This document shows, in pieces, positions 51,635 through 60,316 of a stretch of 64,000 bases of DNA (position 1 is the stretch's first letter; each line of letters opens with the position of its first letter). The notes beneath the pieces are model-generated. The model was not told the origin of the DNA and did no database searches. It saw only the letters and a list, made by a program, of their open reading frames with translations. The stretch is from Actinomadura violacea. GTDB taxonomy: Bacteria > Actinomycetota > Actinomycetes > Streptosporangiales > Streptosporangiaceae. The position numbers and the translations under genes were made by a program. Location of the stretch: positions 1 to 64,000 of the forward strand of contig NZ_JAGEPF010000024.1 in assembly GCF_017573465.1 (NCBI RefSeq). The letters are read 5' to 3'.

Positions 51635-52846
51635 ATGGGGAGAGGCTGTGCCGCGGGACGGCGCCGGAGCCTGCTCGGCGCGTTCGCGCTGGCCGGGGTC
51701 ATGGCGCTGGCCTCGGGGTGCGGGTCGCCCGTGGACTTCTACCGGCCCGGCGAGGGCGGCGCGGACGAGCCCGTGGTGGGGCTCGGCGGCGCCGCGCCCT
51801 ACGTGCGGCCGAGGCCGGGACGGCCCCGCGCGGCGGACCCGCCGGGCGCGGTGCCCGTCGCCCCGGCGGGCGGGCGCGTGTACGCGGCGACCGGCCCCGG
51901 CATGATCGCGCCCGGCGCGCGGGACATGCCGGCGCGGCTGTACGTCGCGGACGGGCGCGGCATCGAGGTCATCGACCCGCGGACGCTGCGCCTCGTCGGC
52001 CGGCTCGGCGCGGGCGTCGCCGCGTCGGGGGTCGTGCCGTCGTGGGACATGCGGCGGCTGTGGGCTGCCGACACCGTGCACGACGTGCTGGTCCCGCTGA
52101 CGGCGCGGACCGGGCGCCGCGGGCGGCCGGTGAAGGTCACCGACCCGGCGGGGCTGTTCTTCCCCCCGGACGGGCGGGCGGCGCTGGTCGTCGCGGGGCG
52201 TCCGCGGCGGGTCGAGGTGCGCGACCCGCGGACGATGCGGCCGCGGGCGTCGGTGCCGCTGCCGTGCGCGGCGGCGGCGGGCGACTTCTCGCTCCGCGGC
52301 CGCACCCTGGTGCTGAGCTGCGCGGCGGCGGGGGCGCTGGTGCGCGTGGACGTGCCGGGGCGGCGGGTCGCGGGCACGCTCCGGCTGCCGGACGGCGCCC
52401 GGCCCGGCGACGTGCGGCTGTCCCCGGACGGCGGGACGTTCTTCGTCGCGGACGCGGCGAGGGGCGGGGTGTGGGCGGTGGACGCGCGGGCGTTCGCGCC
52501 GCGCGGGTTCGTCCGGACGGCGCCGGGCGCGCGGGGGCTGGCGATCAGCCGGGACGCGCGGCGGCTGTTCGTCGCGGGCGGCGGGACGCTGGCCGCCGTG
52601 GACTTCCGGACGCGCCGGGTCACCGCGCGGTGGCCGCTGCCGGGCGGCGGGGACGCGGTGCCGGGCGGGGTGTCGTCGGACGGCCGGGCGCTGTGGCTGG
52701 CCGACGGCGGCGGGCTGGTGTACGCGGTGTCGACGCGGACGGGCCGGGTGCTGCGGCACGCGCGGCTCCGGGGACGTCCGGCGGGGCTGTGCGTGCATCC
52801 GCAGCCGGGCCGGTACTCGCTCGGCGGCACAGGCCTGTACCGCTGA
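51635..52846 (+). CDS. Beta-propeller (YncE-like) lipoprotein
   Basis: 403 residues from ATG 51635 (GTG 51632 also possible). Signal peptide with twin Arg (GRRRSLLGAFALAGVMALASGC) and lipobox LASGC. The mature protein is a series of about seven 40-45-residue repeats typical of YncE/cytochrome-D1-like beta-propellers: LYVADGRGIEVIDPRTLRLVG, ALVVAGRPRRVEVRDPRTM, FFVADAARGGVWAVDAR, LFVAGGGTLAAVDFRTRRV, LWLADGGGLVYAVSTRTGRV. Such proteins are surface lipoproteins that bind or sense ligands; function unclear. Its stop shares the palindrome TGATCA with the stop of the convergent response regulator. Confidence 0.82.
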   Translation: MGRGCAAGRRRSLLGAFALAGVMALASGCGSPVDFYRPGEGGADEPVVGLGGAAPYVRPRPGRPRAADPPGAVPVAPAGGRVYAATGPGMIAPGARDMPARLYVADGRGIEVIDPRTLRLVGRLGAGVAASGVVPSWDMRRLWAADTVHDVLVPLTARTGRRGRPVKVTDPAGLFFPPDGRAALVVAGRPRRVEVRDPRTMRPRASVPLPCAAAAGDFSLRGRTLVLSCAAAGALVRVDVPGRRVAGTLRLPDGARPGDVRLSPDGGTFFVADAARGGVWAVDARAFAPRGFVRTAPGARGLAISRDARRLFVAGGGTLAAVDFRTRRVTARWPLPGGGDAVPGGVSSDGRALWLADGGGLVYAVSTRTGRVLRHARLRGRPAGLCVHPQPGRYSLGGTGLYR

Positions 52847-53512
52847 TCAGGGCGGGAGGCGGCCGGGGACGGCGAGTCCGGTCTCGTAGGCGGCGATCAC
52901 GGCCTGGATCCGGTCGCGCAGCCCGAGCTTGGTGAGCACGTTGCTGACGTGCGTCTTCACCGTGTGCTCGCTGACCACCAGGGCCGCGGCGATCTCGGCG
53001 TTGGACAGCCCGCGGGCCAGCAGCCGCAGCGTCTCGCGCTCGCGGACGGTGAGCACGTCGAGGCGCCCGGCGTCCAGCGGGCGGGACGCGGCGCCGGAGG
53101 TGAACGCGGCGATCAGCGTGCGGGTGACGGCGGGCGCGAGCAGCGACTCCCCCGCGGCGACGACGCGGACCGCGTGCACGAGGTCGTCGCGGCGGACGTC
53201 CTTGAGCAGGAACCCGCTCGCGCCCGCCCGCAGCGCCTCGAAGACGTAGTCGTCCTGCCCGAACGTGGTCAGCATGATCGCGCGGCAGCCCGGCTCGGCG
53301 CACACGGTGCGGGCGGCCTCGATGCCGTCCATGCCGGGCATCCGGATGTCGAGGAGGACGACGTCGGGGCGGTGCTCGCGAACCGCGCCGACCGCCTGGA
53401 AGCCGTCGCCCGCCTCGGCGACGACCTCGATATCGGGCTGCGCGTCGAGGATCATCGCGAACCCGGCGCGCACGAGCTCCTGGTCGTCGGCGACCACGAC
53501 GCGGACGGTCAT
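52847..53512 (-). CDS. NarL/LuxR-family response regulator
   Basis: 221 residues, start ATG 53512 overlapping the kinase stop as ATGA. Receiver domain with VVVADDQELVRAGFAMIL, phosphoacceptor Asp55 in VVLLDIRMPGMDG and Lys in FLLKDVRRDDL. The C-terminal LuxR-type helix-turn-helix is TVRERETLRLLARGLSNAEIAAALVVSEHTVKTHVSNVL. It is the output of the kinase encoded immediately upstream. Its likely target is the cotranscribed membrane protein or an unlinked gene; the sequence does not tell. Confidence 0.95.
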   Translation of the reverse strand: MTVRVVVADDQELVRAGFAMILDAQPDIEVVAEAGDGFQAVGAVREHRPDVVLLDIRMPGMDGIEAARTVCAEPGCRAIMLTTFGQDDYVFEALRAGASGFLLKDVRRDDLVHAVRVVAAGESLLAPAVTRTLIAAFTSGAASRPLDAGRLDVLTVRERETLRLLARGLSNAEIAAALVVSEHTVKTHVSNVLTKLGLRDRIQAVIAAYETGLAVPGRLPP

Positions 53513-54684
53513 GCCGCCGCCCCGGCGAGCGGGAGCCGCGCCGACACCTCGAAGCCGGGGCCGTCGGCACGCGGCCCGGCGGTCGCGGTCCCGCCGCAGG
53601 CGGCGGCGCGCTCGCGGATGCCGATCAGGCCGTTCCCGCCGGACGGCAGGCCGGTGCCGGCGCCCCGGCCGTCGTCGACGACGCTGATCGTCAGCGCGTC
53701 GTCGGCCCAGGTCAGCCGGATCTCGGCGGTCCCGGCGCCCGCGTGCTTGACCACGTTGGTGAGCGCCTCCTGCGCGATCCGGTAGGCGGCGACGCCGCAG
53801 TCGGCGGGCAGCGGGCGCGGCTCGCCCTCGGCGGAGCAGCCCACCCGCAGTCCCGCGCCGGAGACCTGCGCGGCGAGGGCGGGCAGGTCGTCAAGGGTCG
53901 GCTGCGGGGCGCGCGGCCCGTCCTCGTCCTTCAGCACGGCGAGCATCCGGCGGAGCTGGCCGAGCGCGTCGCGTCCCGTGCCGGCGATGGTGTCGAACGC
54001 GGCGGCGGCGCGGTCGGGGGCGCTGCCGAGGACGACCGGCCCCGCCTCGGCCTGCACCACCATCAGGCTGATCGAGTGGGCGAGGACGTCGTGCATGTCG
54101 CGGGCGATCCGGGCGCGCTCGCGTTCGGCGGCCCGTTCCGCGTCCAGCCTGCGCTCGCGCTCCAACCGGGCGGCGCGTTCCTCCAGCACGGCCGCCTGCG
54201 CACGGGACCCGGCGGCGGCGCGGCCGAGCGCGTACGCGGTCACGTACAGCACGACGCCGCGCAACGCGGTGTCCGCGGATCCGACGGTGGCCAGCCCGCC
54301 GGCGCACAGCAGGGCGAACACCGCGAGGCGGACGGCCGGACGCGACCTGGCGGCGACCCCGTAGATCGCGATGAGCGCGCCGTACCAGAGCGGCTGCGAA
54401 GGAACCGTGTCGGCCAGGTCGTACGTCGACCCCACCATGACGGTCAGCAGCGCGGCCGCGGCGGGGGCGCGCCGCCGCCACAGCAGCGGCACCGCCGATC
54501 CGATGGTGGCGACGTAGCCCCACTGGTCCCAGGGCCGCCCGGCTTGGGCGTCCGTGAACAGCAGCGGCCAGACCTGGGCGACCGCGACGACACCGGTGAG
54601 CGCCACGTCCGACCACCATGATCCCGCCAGCCGGCGGACCGGGGCGAACACCGGCGAAGTAGCCACGGGCCACGATTGTGTCAC
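53509..54684 (-). CDS. NarL-type sensor histidine kinase (HisKA_3)
   Basis: 391 residues from GTG 54684, overlapping the preceding stop as GTGA. Four to six membrane helices in the first 155 residues without a large external domain, a coiled coil (about 163-193), then the HisKA_3 H-box ARIARDMHDVLAHSISLMVVQA with His198. The ATPase domain has IAQEALTNVVKHAGAGTAEI (N box) and VDDGRGAGTGLPSGGNGLIGIRERA (G box). It signals to the regulator at 52847. The intramembrane-type input suggests envelope or membrane stress. Confidence 0.93.
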   Translation of the reverse strand: MTQSWPVATSPVFAPVRRLAGSWWSDVALTGVVAVAQVWPLLFTDAQAGRPWDQWGYVATIGSAVPLLWRRRAPAAAALLTVMVGSTYDLADTVPSQPLWYGALIAIYGVAARSRPAVRLAVFALLCAGGLATVGSADTALRGVVLYVTAYALGRAAAGSRAQAAVLEERAARLERERRLDAERAAERERARIARDMHDVLAHSISLMVVQAEAGPVVLGSAPDRAAAAFDTIAGTGRDALGQLRRMLAVLKDEDGPRAPQPTLDDLPALAAQVSGAGLRVGCSAEGEPRPLPADCGVAAYRIAQEALTNVVKHAGAGTAEIRLTWADDALTISVVDDGRGAGTGLPSGGNGLIGIRERAAACGGTATAGPRADGPGFEVSARLPLAGAAA

Positions 54685-55271
54685 GCGCCGGCCCGGACAC
54701 CGGCGGCATGCCGGGCGGCGCGGTCGCCGCGGACCAGCGGGACGAGCGCGGCGAGGATGAGCAGGCCCGCGACCGGCAGCAGGTCCAGGTCGGCGGCCGA
54801 CGCGGCGACACCGGCGAGCAGCACCACCGGCGCCCACACCGGGACGGCCCGCCGTGCCGCGACATGTCCGAGCGAGACGGCCAGCCCGACGTAGAACAGC
54901 ACCGGGCCGACGGTGTAGACGACCGGCATCACGCCGGGGACGCCCTGGACGTCGTCGAACCTCCGGGCCATATCGGCGTGGTCGGAGGCGAGCGCCCCGA
55001 CGACGATGTCTATGCCGATCTGCACCATCGCGCACGCCACCCCGGTCAGCCCGACGACCGCGGTCGCGGTGGCGAACGCGCCGCCGCCCGCGCGCCGCCG
55101 CATCTCCCACAGCACCGGGAGGAACAGGACGAGCGCGGCGAGGAACGCGACGTGCCCGGCCGTCCAGGCCGGGCCGGGGCCGCGGTCTCCTTCCATGCCG
55201 TCCGCGAGGCGGAACAGGCCGTACACGGTGACGAGGAGGGGAGCGGCGATGAACGGAACCCGTGTCTTCAT
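54681..55271 (-). CDS. Multi-helix membrane protein linked to a two-component system
   Basis: 196 residues from ATG 55271 (GAGG just upstream); ATG 55307 would add 12 residues. About five or six hydrophobic helices (FIAAPLLVTVYGLFRLADG, AFLAALVLFLPVLWEM, ATAVVGLTGVACAMVQIGID, VVYTVGPVLFYVGLAVSLG, ADLDLLPVAGLLILAALVPL). No family recognised. It is coupled by GTGA to the kinase gene, so it may be the sensed component or an accessory sensor. Confidence 0.72.
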   Translation of the reverse strand: MKTRVPFIAAPLLVTVYGLFRLADGMEGDRGPGPAWTAGHVAFLAALVLFLPVLWEMRRRAGGGAFATATAVVGLTGVACAMVQIGIDIVVGALASDHADMARRFDDVQGVPGVMPVVYTVGPVLFYVGLAVSLGHVAARRAVPVWAPVVLLAGVAASAADLDLLPVAGLLILAALVPLVRGDRAARHAAGVRAGA

Positions 55272-55355
55272 GCCCTCGATCGTCGTCCGGCGGGCGTCCT
55301 GGGGCATCGCCGACTCAGGCGATCTTCCGCCTCCCCCGCACGACCCACCCGCCCC

Positions 55356-55417
55356 GTTGACTTGCGGCGTGTCGGCCTTAATACGGCCGCGATAAGGCCG
55401 ACACGCCGCAAGTCAAC
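55356..55417. repeat. 62-base palindromic element, copy 2
   Basis: Perfect 25-base arms (55356-55380 and 55393-55417) around a 12-base loop (atacggccgcga). Left-arm sequence is the same as copy 1 at 39955-40016 except one base; the loops differ. The right arm contains the TGA stop (55413-55415) of the minus-strand BTAD gene, so here the hairpin also lies right at a gene end and may terminate it. Confidence 0.9.
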
Positions 55418-58400
55418 GTGAGAGCGGGCCGGTGCCGACGCTGTGCCACTCCGGGAGGAGTTCCTCGACCAGCGCCTCCGTCTCGGGCTGCAGCTGGTCG
55501 ATCATCGGGTCGCGGCCGACGCGGCCGCGCAGCTCGTCCACCGCGATCGCGACCTGCGCCTGGTCGCCGGTCGCGTGGACGGCGCGGAGCAGGTCCCGCC
55601 ACAGCCCCTCGTCGTCGGGCGCGAGGCGCAGCCCGGCGCGGGCCGCGGCGACCGCGCCGCGCGCGTCGCCCTCCTCCAGCCGCAGCACGGCGAGCCGGTG
55701 CGCGACGTCCACGACCCGCGCGGTCGCCTCGTACTCCAGGTCGTGCGCGGCGAGCCAGGAGTAGCGGCCGCGCGGGCGGCCGGCGAGCAGCGGGCCCCGG
55801 ACGAGGTCCAGCGCGTACGACATGTAGGCCGTCTCGGACGCGGGCTCGGCGGCGGACCGCCACACCAGCCACCGGAACACCGCGAGGTCGACGCGGACCT
55901 CCGAGCCGAGCCGGATCCGGCCCCGCTCGTCGTAGTACAGGTTCGGGCGGCCGCGGGCGTCGCGGCCCAGCCAGTCCGACACGCGCGCCACGCACGCGTC
56001 GCGGACGCCCGCGGTGACGCCGCGCGGCCAGATCGCGCCGGACAGCACCGTCGGATGCACGCCGTTCGGATGAGCCGCCAGGTAGACGAGCACCTCGGTG
56101 CACAGCTCGCGGCGGCTCTCGTCCATCGGGCCGGGCGCCTCGACCTCGACCGGGCCGAGCAGCCGGACGTCGACCGACGACTGCTGCGCGGCGGGCGGCT
56201 GCGGGCCGCCCGCGGCGTCCGGCAGCGGCACCGCGTCGGTCCGGCCGGCCGCGCGGAACAGCTCGAACACCGCCCGGTACTGGTCTTCGCGGACGAGCTG
56301 GGCGTCCACCTCGAAGCCGAGCACGCCCGCCTGCAGCCGGCCGCGCTCGTCGACGTCCCAGGTCCAGGTGGCGCCCTGCACGTCGCCGGGGACGAGGTAG
56401 CCGGCGGCCATCCGGGTGCCGGAGCGGGCGAGCGCGACGAGCCGGTCGGCCTCCCACTCGGTCGGCTGATCGGCCATGACGAGGTAGTGCGGCATCCACG
56501 CCTCGCCGAACACGCCGCGGCACCGCCCGGTGAGCACCGAGTCGACGCCGGACGCGGCGAGCGCCTGCCGGACCTCCTCGGTGCGCCCCTCCAGCTCGGG
56601 CAGCGCGTCGGCGAGGTTCGGCACGGACCGGACGCGGTCCGGGGCGATCCGGCCGAGGCCCTCGCCGAACTCCGCGCCGAACCCGACGAGCGTGATCCGC
56701 ATATGGTCGGACCAGCGGTTCGTCGCCAGCTCCATCGCGATCGCGGCGAGCGCGGCGCGCCGGTCGGCGTCGGGGCCGCGCAGCGCGATCAGCCCGTGCG
56801 CCGCCTCCAGGTCGACGAGGATGCGGCCGTTGTCGTTGGTGCCGATGGAGACCAGGCCCGGGTAGGGGGCGAGGACGTCGGCGAGGTCGGAGGCCTCCAG
56901 CCCGGCCGCCGCGTCGCCGCGCAGCCGCCACACCTGCCCGTCGTCGTACGCCTGCCAGGGCGCGGGCGGGTTGCGGTCGGGGGGCGCGATCCACAGGTCG
57001 AGGCTGCCCTGCCCGTTCTGGGACCGGCCGAGGTGCACGCCGTAGACGGTCGGGAGGGCGCGGCCGCCGGCGGCCATCGACTTCGACAGGTGCCGCAGGC
57101 CGAGGTCCAGCAGCCGCGCGCCGTCCTCGTCGGAGCCGAACCGCAGCGCGCGCTCCGCCTCCGCCGCCTCGCCCTCCGGCCGGACGATCATGTGCCCGAA
57201 CGCGCGGTTCCACATCTGCGTGCGGCGGCGCCGGCCGAGCACGCTGAGCAGGCCCGCCGCCAGCAGCGACGCGGCGGCGAGGCCCTGCGGCCATTTCAGC
57301 TCGAAGGTCGGGCCGGGCTCGTCGTAGGCGGTCCTGCTCTGGCCGGGCAGGCTCGCGCCGCCGCTGCCGGCACCGCCGCCCATCTCGCCGGACGGCCCGT
57401 CCGTGCCGCCCCCGTGCGCGGGCGGGTGCGACGGGGTCTCTGTCTTGTGCGACGGCGTGGCCTCGTGCGACGGCGTCGCCTCGTGCGAGGGCGTGGCCTC
57501 GTGTGAGGGCGCGGTCGTGTGGGACGGGGCCGGGGTGGGGGCGGGCGTCTGCGCGGGCGGCCGGGACGGCGCCGGCACCTGCGGCTGCGGCGTCGCGCCG
57601 TGCGTCGGCGCCTCGGTCTGGGACGGCTGCGGCGCGGGCTTGGACGGTGTCGGCTGAGAGGGGGCGGGCTGAGACGGTGCCGGCTGAGAGGACGCGGGCT
57701 TCTGGGGGGCGGGCGTCGAGGGCGCCGGGTCCTGGTGCTGCGGGCGGTCGGGGACGGCGTGCCCGAACCGGTAGTAGTCGTGCAGGTCCTGGACGGGGAT
57801 GGTGTGCGCGTGCTTGGCGTCGGCCGGCATCTCCAGGATCCAGCCGGGACGGATCAGGCTCGCGATGGTGAGGCGCGTCCCGTCCGGCTGCACGTGGCTC
57901 TTGTTGAGGTCGTAGATCTCCTTGTAGCGGCGCCCCTCGCCGAGGCACTTCTCGGCGATCTCCCACAGGCTCTCGTGGTGGCGGCCCTCCGGCGGATGCA
58001 CCCGGTAGATCTTGGTGGTGAGCGGTTTCTCGGCGAGCGTCTCGGTGCGGGTCTCGGCCGGTGCGGCGGGGGTCTCGGCGGGACGGTCCGGCGCGTCCGG
58101 CACGCGGTGGAACTCCTGCGCCTGTGTGTGCGCGGGACGCTGCGACAGCCCGCCGGAGAGCGCGGGCATGATCACGGACGTGGCGGTGAACAGCAGCAGC
58201 GCGGCGACGACGAGCCGGTGCACCAGCGACTGCGTGCCGCCCGCGAGCGGCACCCGCGCGGGCACGCCGACCCCGCGCACGCCCGCGTACACCTCGACGA
58301 TGACGCACAGCGCGAGCTGGATCCAGGCGAGCCAGACCAGCACGACGAGGACGCCGATGAGCGAGTCCGGCCCGATCCGGTGCGTGAGGTCGGACGCGGC

Positions 58401-58562
58401 GGGCAGCCGCGACGGGAGCGGCGACCCGAAGAACGTCAGCAGCGCGTACGGGACCCCGGCGAGCAGCGCGGCCAGCGCCGCGAGCGCGCCGATCCCGGCG
58501 AGGACGTCGCCGGGGCCGCGGCGCGCCCGCACCGGGGCCCGCCGGCCATGCCGCGTCACCAT
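55413..58562 (-). CDS. Large membrane protein with LysM and BTAD domains
   Basis: 1049 residues. Three N-terminal membrane helices (about 20-44, 68-92, 110-135), then a LysM-like domain near 185-250 (YRVHPPEGRHHESLWEIAEKCLG, RYKEIYDLNKSHVQPDG). A Pro/Ser/Thr linker follows with the repeated unit PSHEAT (three exact copies near 350-370), then another helix (LAAASLLAAGLLSVLGRRRR), a long central domain and a C-terminal bacterial transcriptional activator (BTAD/OmpR-like) domain from about 800 (VRLLGPVEVEAPG, ELCTEVLVYLAAHPNGVH, LRLAPDDEGLWRDLLRAVHATGD). This architecture occurs beside actinobacterial tad loci and may link the pilus to gene regulation. Its stop lies inside the palindrome. Confidence 0.85.
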   Translation of the reverse strand: MVTRHGRRAPVRARRGPGDVLAGIGALAALAALLAGVPYALLTFFGSPLPSRLPAASDLTHRIGPDSLIGVLVVLVWLAWIQLALCVIVEVYAGVRGVGVPARVPLAGGTQSLVHRLVVAALLLFTATSVIMPALSGGLSQRPAHTQAQEFHRVPDAPDRPAETPAAPAETRTETLAEKPLTTKIYRVHPPEGRHHESLWEIAEKCLGEGRRYKEIYDLNKSHVQPDGTRLTIASLIRPGWILEMPADAKHAHTIPVQDLHDYYRFGHAVPDRPQHQDPAPSTPAPQKPASSQPAPSQPAPSQPTPSKPAPQPSQTEAPTHGATPQPQVPAPSRPPAQTPAPTPAPSHTTAPSHEATPSHEATPSHEATPSHKTETPSHPPAHGGGTDGPSGEMGGGAGSGGASLPGQSRTAYDEPGPTFELKWPQGLAAASLLAAGLLSVLGRRRRTQMWNRAFGHMIVRPEGEAAEAERALRFGSDEDGARLLDLGLRHLSKSMAAGGRALPTVYGVHLGRSQNGQGSLDLWIAPPDRNPPAPWQAYDDGQVWRLRGDAAAGLEASDLADVLAPYPGLVSIGTNDNGRILVDLEAAHGLIALRGPDADRRAALAAIAMELATNRWSDHMRITLVGFGAEFGEGLGRIAPDRVRSVPNLADALPELEGRTEEVRQALAASGVDSVLTGRCRGVFGEAWMPHYLVMADQPTEWEADRLVALARSGTRMAAGYLVPGDVQGATWTWDVDERGRLQAGVLGFEVDAQLVREDQYRAVFELFRAAGRTDAVPLPDAAGGPQPPAAQQSSVDVRLLGPVEVEAPGPMDESRRELCTEVLVYLAAHPNGVHPTVLSGAIWPRGVTAGVRDACVARVSDWLGRDARGRPNLYYDERGRIRLGSEVRVDLAVFRWLVWRSAAEPASETAYMSYALDLVRGPLLAGRPRGRYSWLAAHDLEYEATARVVDVAHRLAVLRLEEGDARGAVAAARAGLRLAPDDEGLWRDLLRAVHATGDQAQVAIAVDELRGRVGRDPMIDQLQPETEALVEELLPEWHSVGTGPLSR
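57446..57509. repeat. 18-base tandem repeats encoding PSHEAT
   Basis: About three and a half imperfect 18-base units (core gcctcgtgcgacggcgtc on the plus strand) within the linker of the BTAD protein. They encode PSHEAT three times, followed by a PSHKTE variant. Such in-frame repeats can change number by slippage without breaking the gene. Confidence 0.7.
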
Positions 58563-58644
58563 CGCGCCCCCACCGTTCGCCGGTCCTCGCCGACAGATCC
58601 CGAACAGGACGTCGCACCCATGGTAAGGCCGTTCTCCAGGGGCC

Positions 58645-59106
58645 TCATGGGCCGTTTCCTCCGGTGACGGGGCGGGCGGTCTCGGTCGAGGTCAGGGTGA
58701 ACGTGCCGAACCCCGGGACGATCCCGAGGATCTGCGGCTTCACGGTGATCTCGACGCTGACCGTCACCTGCTGCTGGTCGGCGTCGCAGCGCGACGCGGT
58801 GACCTGGGTGCCGAACGCGCCGAGCAGGTCGCAGGCGGCGGCGCGGGCCCGTCCCGGGTCCAGGACGGGCTTGCCGGTGGCGCGGAGCGCGTCGGTGTCG
58901 ATCTGGTTCGCGCCGGCGCGGGCGGCCTGCTCGGCCATGTCGGCGGCGCGCTGCCGCGCGTGGATGGCGAGGCCGCCGTCGACCAGCAGGCCCGCCAGCA
59001 ACAGCACGATCGGGGTGAACAGGACGGTGTACATCGCGATCGTGCCCCGGTCGTCACCGGCGGGGAGGTCGTCACCGGCGGGGAGAGCGTGCGGGAGGCG
59101 TCTCAT
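58645..59106 (-). CDS. TadE/TadG-like pilus protein
   Basis: 153 residues from ATG 59106, overlapping the upstream stop as ATGA. A prepilin-like N-terminus: short basic/acidic leader, then G21 followed by TIAMYTVLFTPIVLLLAGLLVDGGLAI. The +5 position is Tyr rather than the Glu of true pilins. The exported part is helical then beta-rich with two cysteines (AACDLLG and SRCDADQQQ). TadG-like proteins are membrane-anchored minor components of Flp/Tad pili. It is the last gene of the tad operon. Confidence 0.78.
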   Translation of the reverse strand: MRRLPHALPAGDDLPAGDDRGTIAMYTVLFTPIVLLLAGLLVDGGLAIHARQRAADMAEQAARAGANQIDTDALRATGKPVLDPGRARAAACDLLGAFGTQVTASRCDADQQQVTVSVEITVKPQILGIVPGFGTFTLTSTETARPVTGGNGP

Positions 59107-59588
59107 CGGCCGTCCCCCGGTTCCACCGGCCCGCCGCCGTCGCCGCCGCGGAAGGTGAAGGTGTCGATCGGGGCGACCGACCTGCCCTGCAGCCGCTTGG
59201 TGCCGGGCAGCCCGATGAACGCCAGGTCGGACAGGTTCACGTCGCACACGATCGTCACGACGACGCGGCCGCCCGGCGCGAAGCCCGACACGTCCGTCTG
59301 GACGGACGGGCCGCCGGAGCACCAATGCGAGTCGCGGAGCCCGGCGGTCGCGGTCTCCTGCGCGAGCTCCTGCGCGGACCCGGCGTCGCGGGCGATGGAC
59401 GCGGCGCGCACCGCGTCGCGGGCGGCGCCGTCCACCTGGCTCTGCGCGTCCACCATCCGCCCGGCCCCGGCGAGGAACAGCAGGAACGCGACGAACAGCG
59501 GCGTGACGAGCACCAGCTCCAGCGACATCGAGCCCCGGTCACCATCGGCCCCGTGCCTGAGCACCCGCCGGAGAACGCGCCGCCTCAC
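59103..59588 (-). CDS. TadE-like pseudopilin
   Basis: 161 residues from GTG 59588 (GTGA overlap with the upstream stop). After an Arg-rich leader, G19 is followed by SMSLELVLVTPLFVAFLLFLAGAG, with Glu at +5 relative to the predicted prepilin peptidase site. An Ala-rich helix (DGAARDAVRAASIARDAGSAQEL) and a beta-rich C-terminal domain with two cysteines follow. TadE proteins are processed like prepilins and help pilus assembly. Confidence 0.82.
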   Translation of the reverse strand: MRRRVLRRVLRHGADGDRGSMSLELVLVTPLFVAFLLFLAGAGRMVDAQSQVDGAARDAVRAASIARDAGSAQELAQETATAGLRDSHWCSGGPSVQTDVSGFAPGGRVVVTIVCDVNLSDLAFIGLPGTKRLQGRSVAPIDTFTFRGGDGGGPVEPGDGR

Positions 59589-60061
59589 CCGCCCGCTCCC
59601 TGCTGGCAGGCGACGCCCGTCCCGACGTCCGGCCGGAAGCACTCGATCGGCCCCTGCGACCGCTGCGACACGTGGAAGGTCATGAACGGGATGACCTGCA
59701 CCGCCGTCCCGCTGACCTGGACCCACCGCTCGTCGTTGACCTCGCCCGTGTCGACGTGCAGGCCGCTGATCAGGTGCGGGCCGATGTGGTCGATGTCGCC
59801 GGTGGCCTTCGCGACCGCCGCGTCCTGCCAGCCGCCGCCGACCGGCTGCGTCCGGGCGACGCGGGCGCCGGACTGCGCGGCGGCGAGGGCGACCTGCCGC
59901 GCGTGGAACACCATCGCGAACTGGACGACGGCGAGCAGCACGAGGATGAGCACCGGCGTGAGCAGCGCCCACTCCATCGACGACACGCCCGCGTCGGACC
60001 GGAGCCGGCGCCGGGCGGCGGCGAGCGCGGCGGCCGGCCGCGCGGGTCCACGGCACCGCAT
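59585..60061 (-). CDS. TadE-like pseudopilin
   Basis: 158 residues from ATG 60061, 5 bases after the pilin-like gene. Arg/Ala-rich leader, G25, then VSSMEWALLTPVLILVLLAVVQFAMVFHARQV with Glu at +5. The external domain has an Ala-rich helix (LAAAQSGARVARTQP) and a beta-rich end with two cysteines (IECFRPDVGTGVAC). It belongs with the two following genes to the TadE group of minor pilins. Similar size and layout to its neighbour suggest old duplication. Confidence 0.82.
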   Translation of the reverse strand: MRCRGPARPAAALAAARRRLRSDAGVSSMEWALLTPVLILVLLAVVQFAMVFHARQVALAAAQSGARVARTQPVGGGWQDAAVAKATGDIDHIGPHLISGLHVDTGEVNDERWVQVSGTAVQVIPFMTFHVSQRSQGPIECFRPDVGTGVACQQGAGG

Positions 60062-60066
60062 CCCGG

Positions 60067-60279
60067 TCAGCCCGTGTTGATGCTGTTGGCCTTGTCCTGG
60101 ATCTTTTTCTGGATGATCGCGCCGATGGTGATCGCGATCAGCGCGAGGATCGCGGTGATGATCGCCCACTCGATCGCCGAGGCGCCCCGGCTGCGCTCCT
60201 CCTCGTCGCGCAGCCGCGCGAGCCGCGTGCCGAGCATGGCGCGCAGATAGACCAGGGCCGGGTCGTTCAGGGGATTCAT
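60067..60279 (-). CDS. Flp-type major pilin-like protein
   Basis: 70 residues. The leader of 32 residues ends in Gly32, followed by ASAIEWAIITAILALIAITIG with Glu37 at +5, the Flp prepilin processing signature. The mature part is a short hydrophobic helix with a basic tail (IQKKIQDKANSINTG), the form of Flp pilins, which are among the smallest type IV pilins. It precedes the TadE genes and follows tadC by 37 bases. It is probably the major pilin; no second Flp gene is seen in the window. Confidence 0.82.
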   Translation of the reverse strand: MNPLNDPALVYLRAMLGTRLARLRDEEERSRGASAIEWAIITAILALIAITIGAIIQKKIQDKANSINTG

Positions 60280-60316
60280 CGTGTTACCTCCAGAGGGACG
60301 GCGGCCGGTGCGGACG

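Noticed and set aside
52844..52849. TGATCA shared by the stops of two convergent genes as a regulatory palindrome
   Set aside because: Two TGA stop codons meeting head to head produce this hexamer automatically; there is no further symmetry around it.
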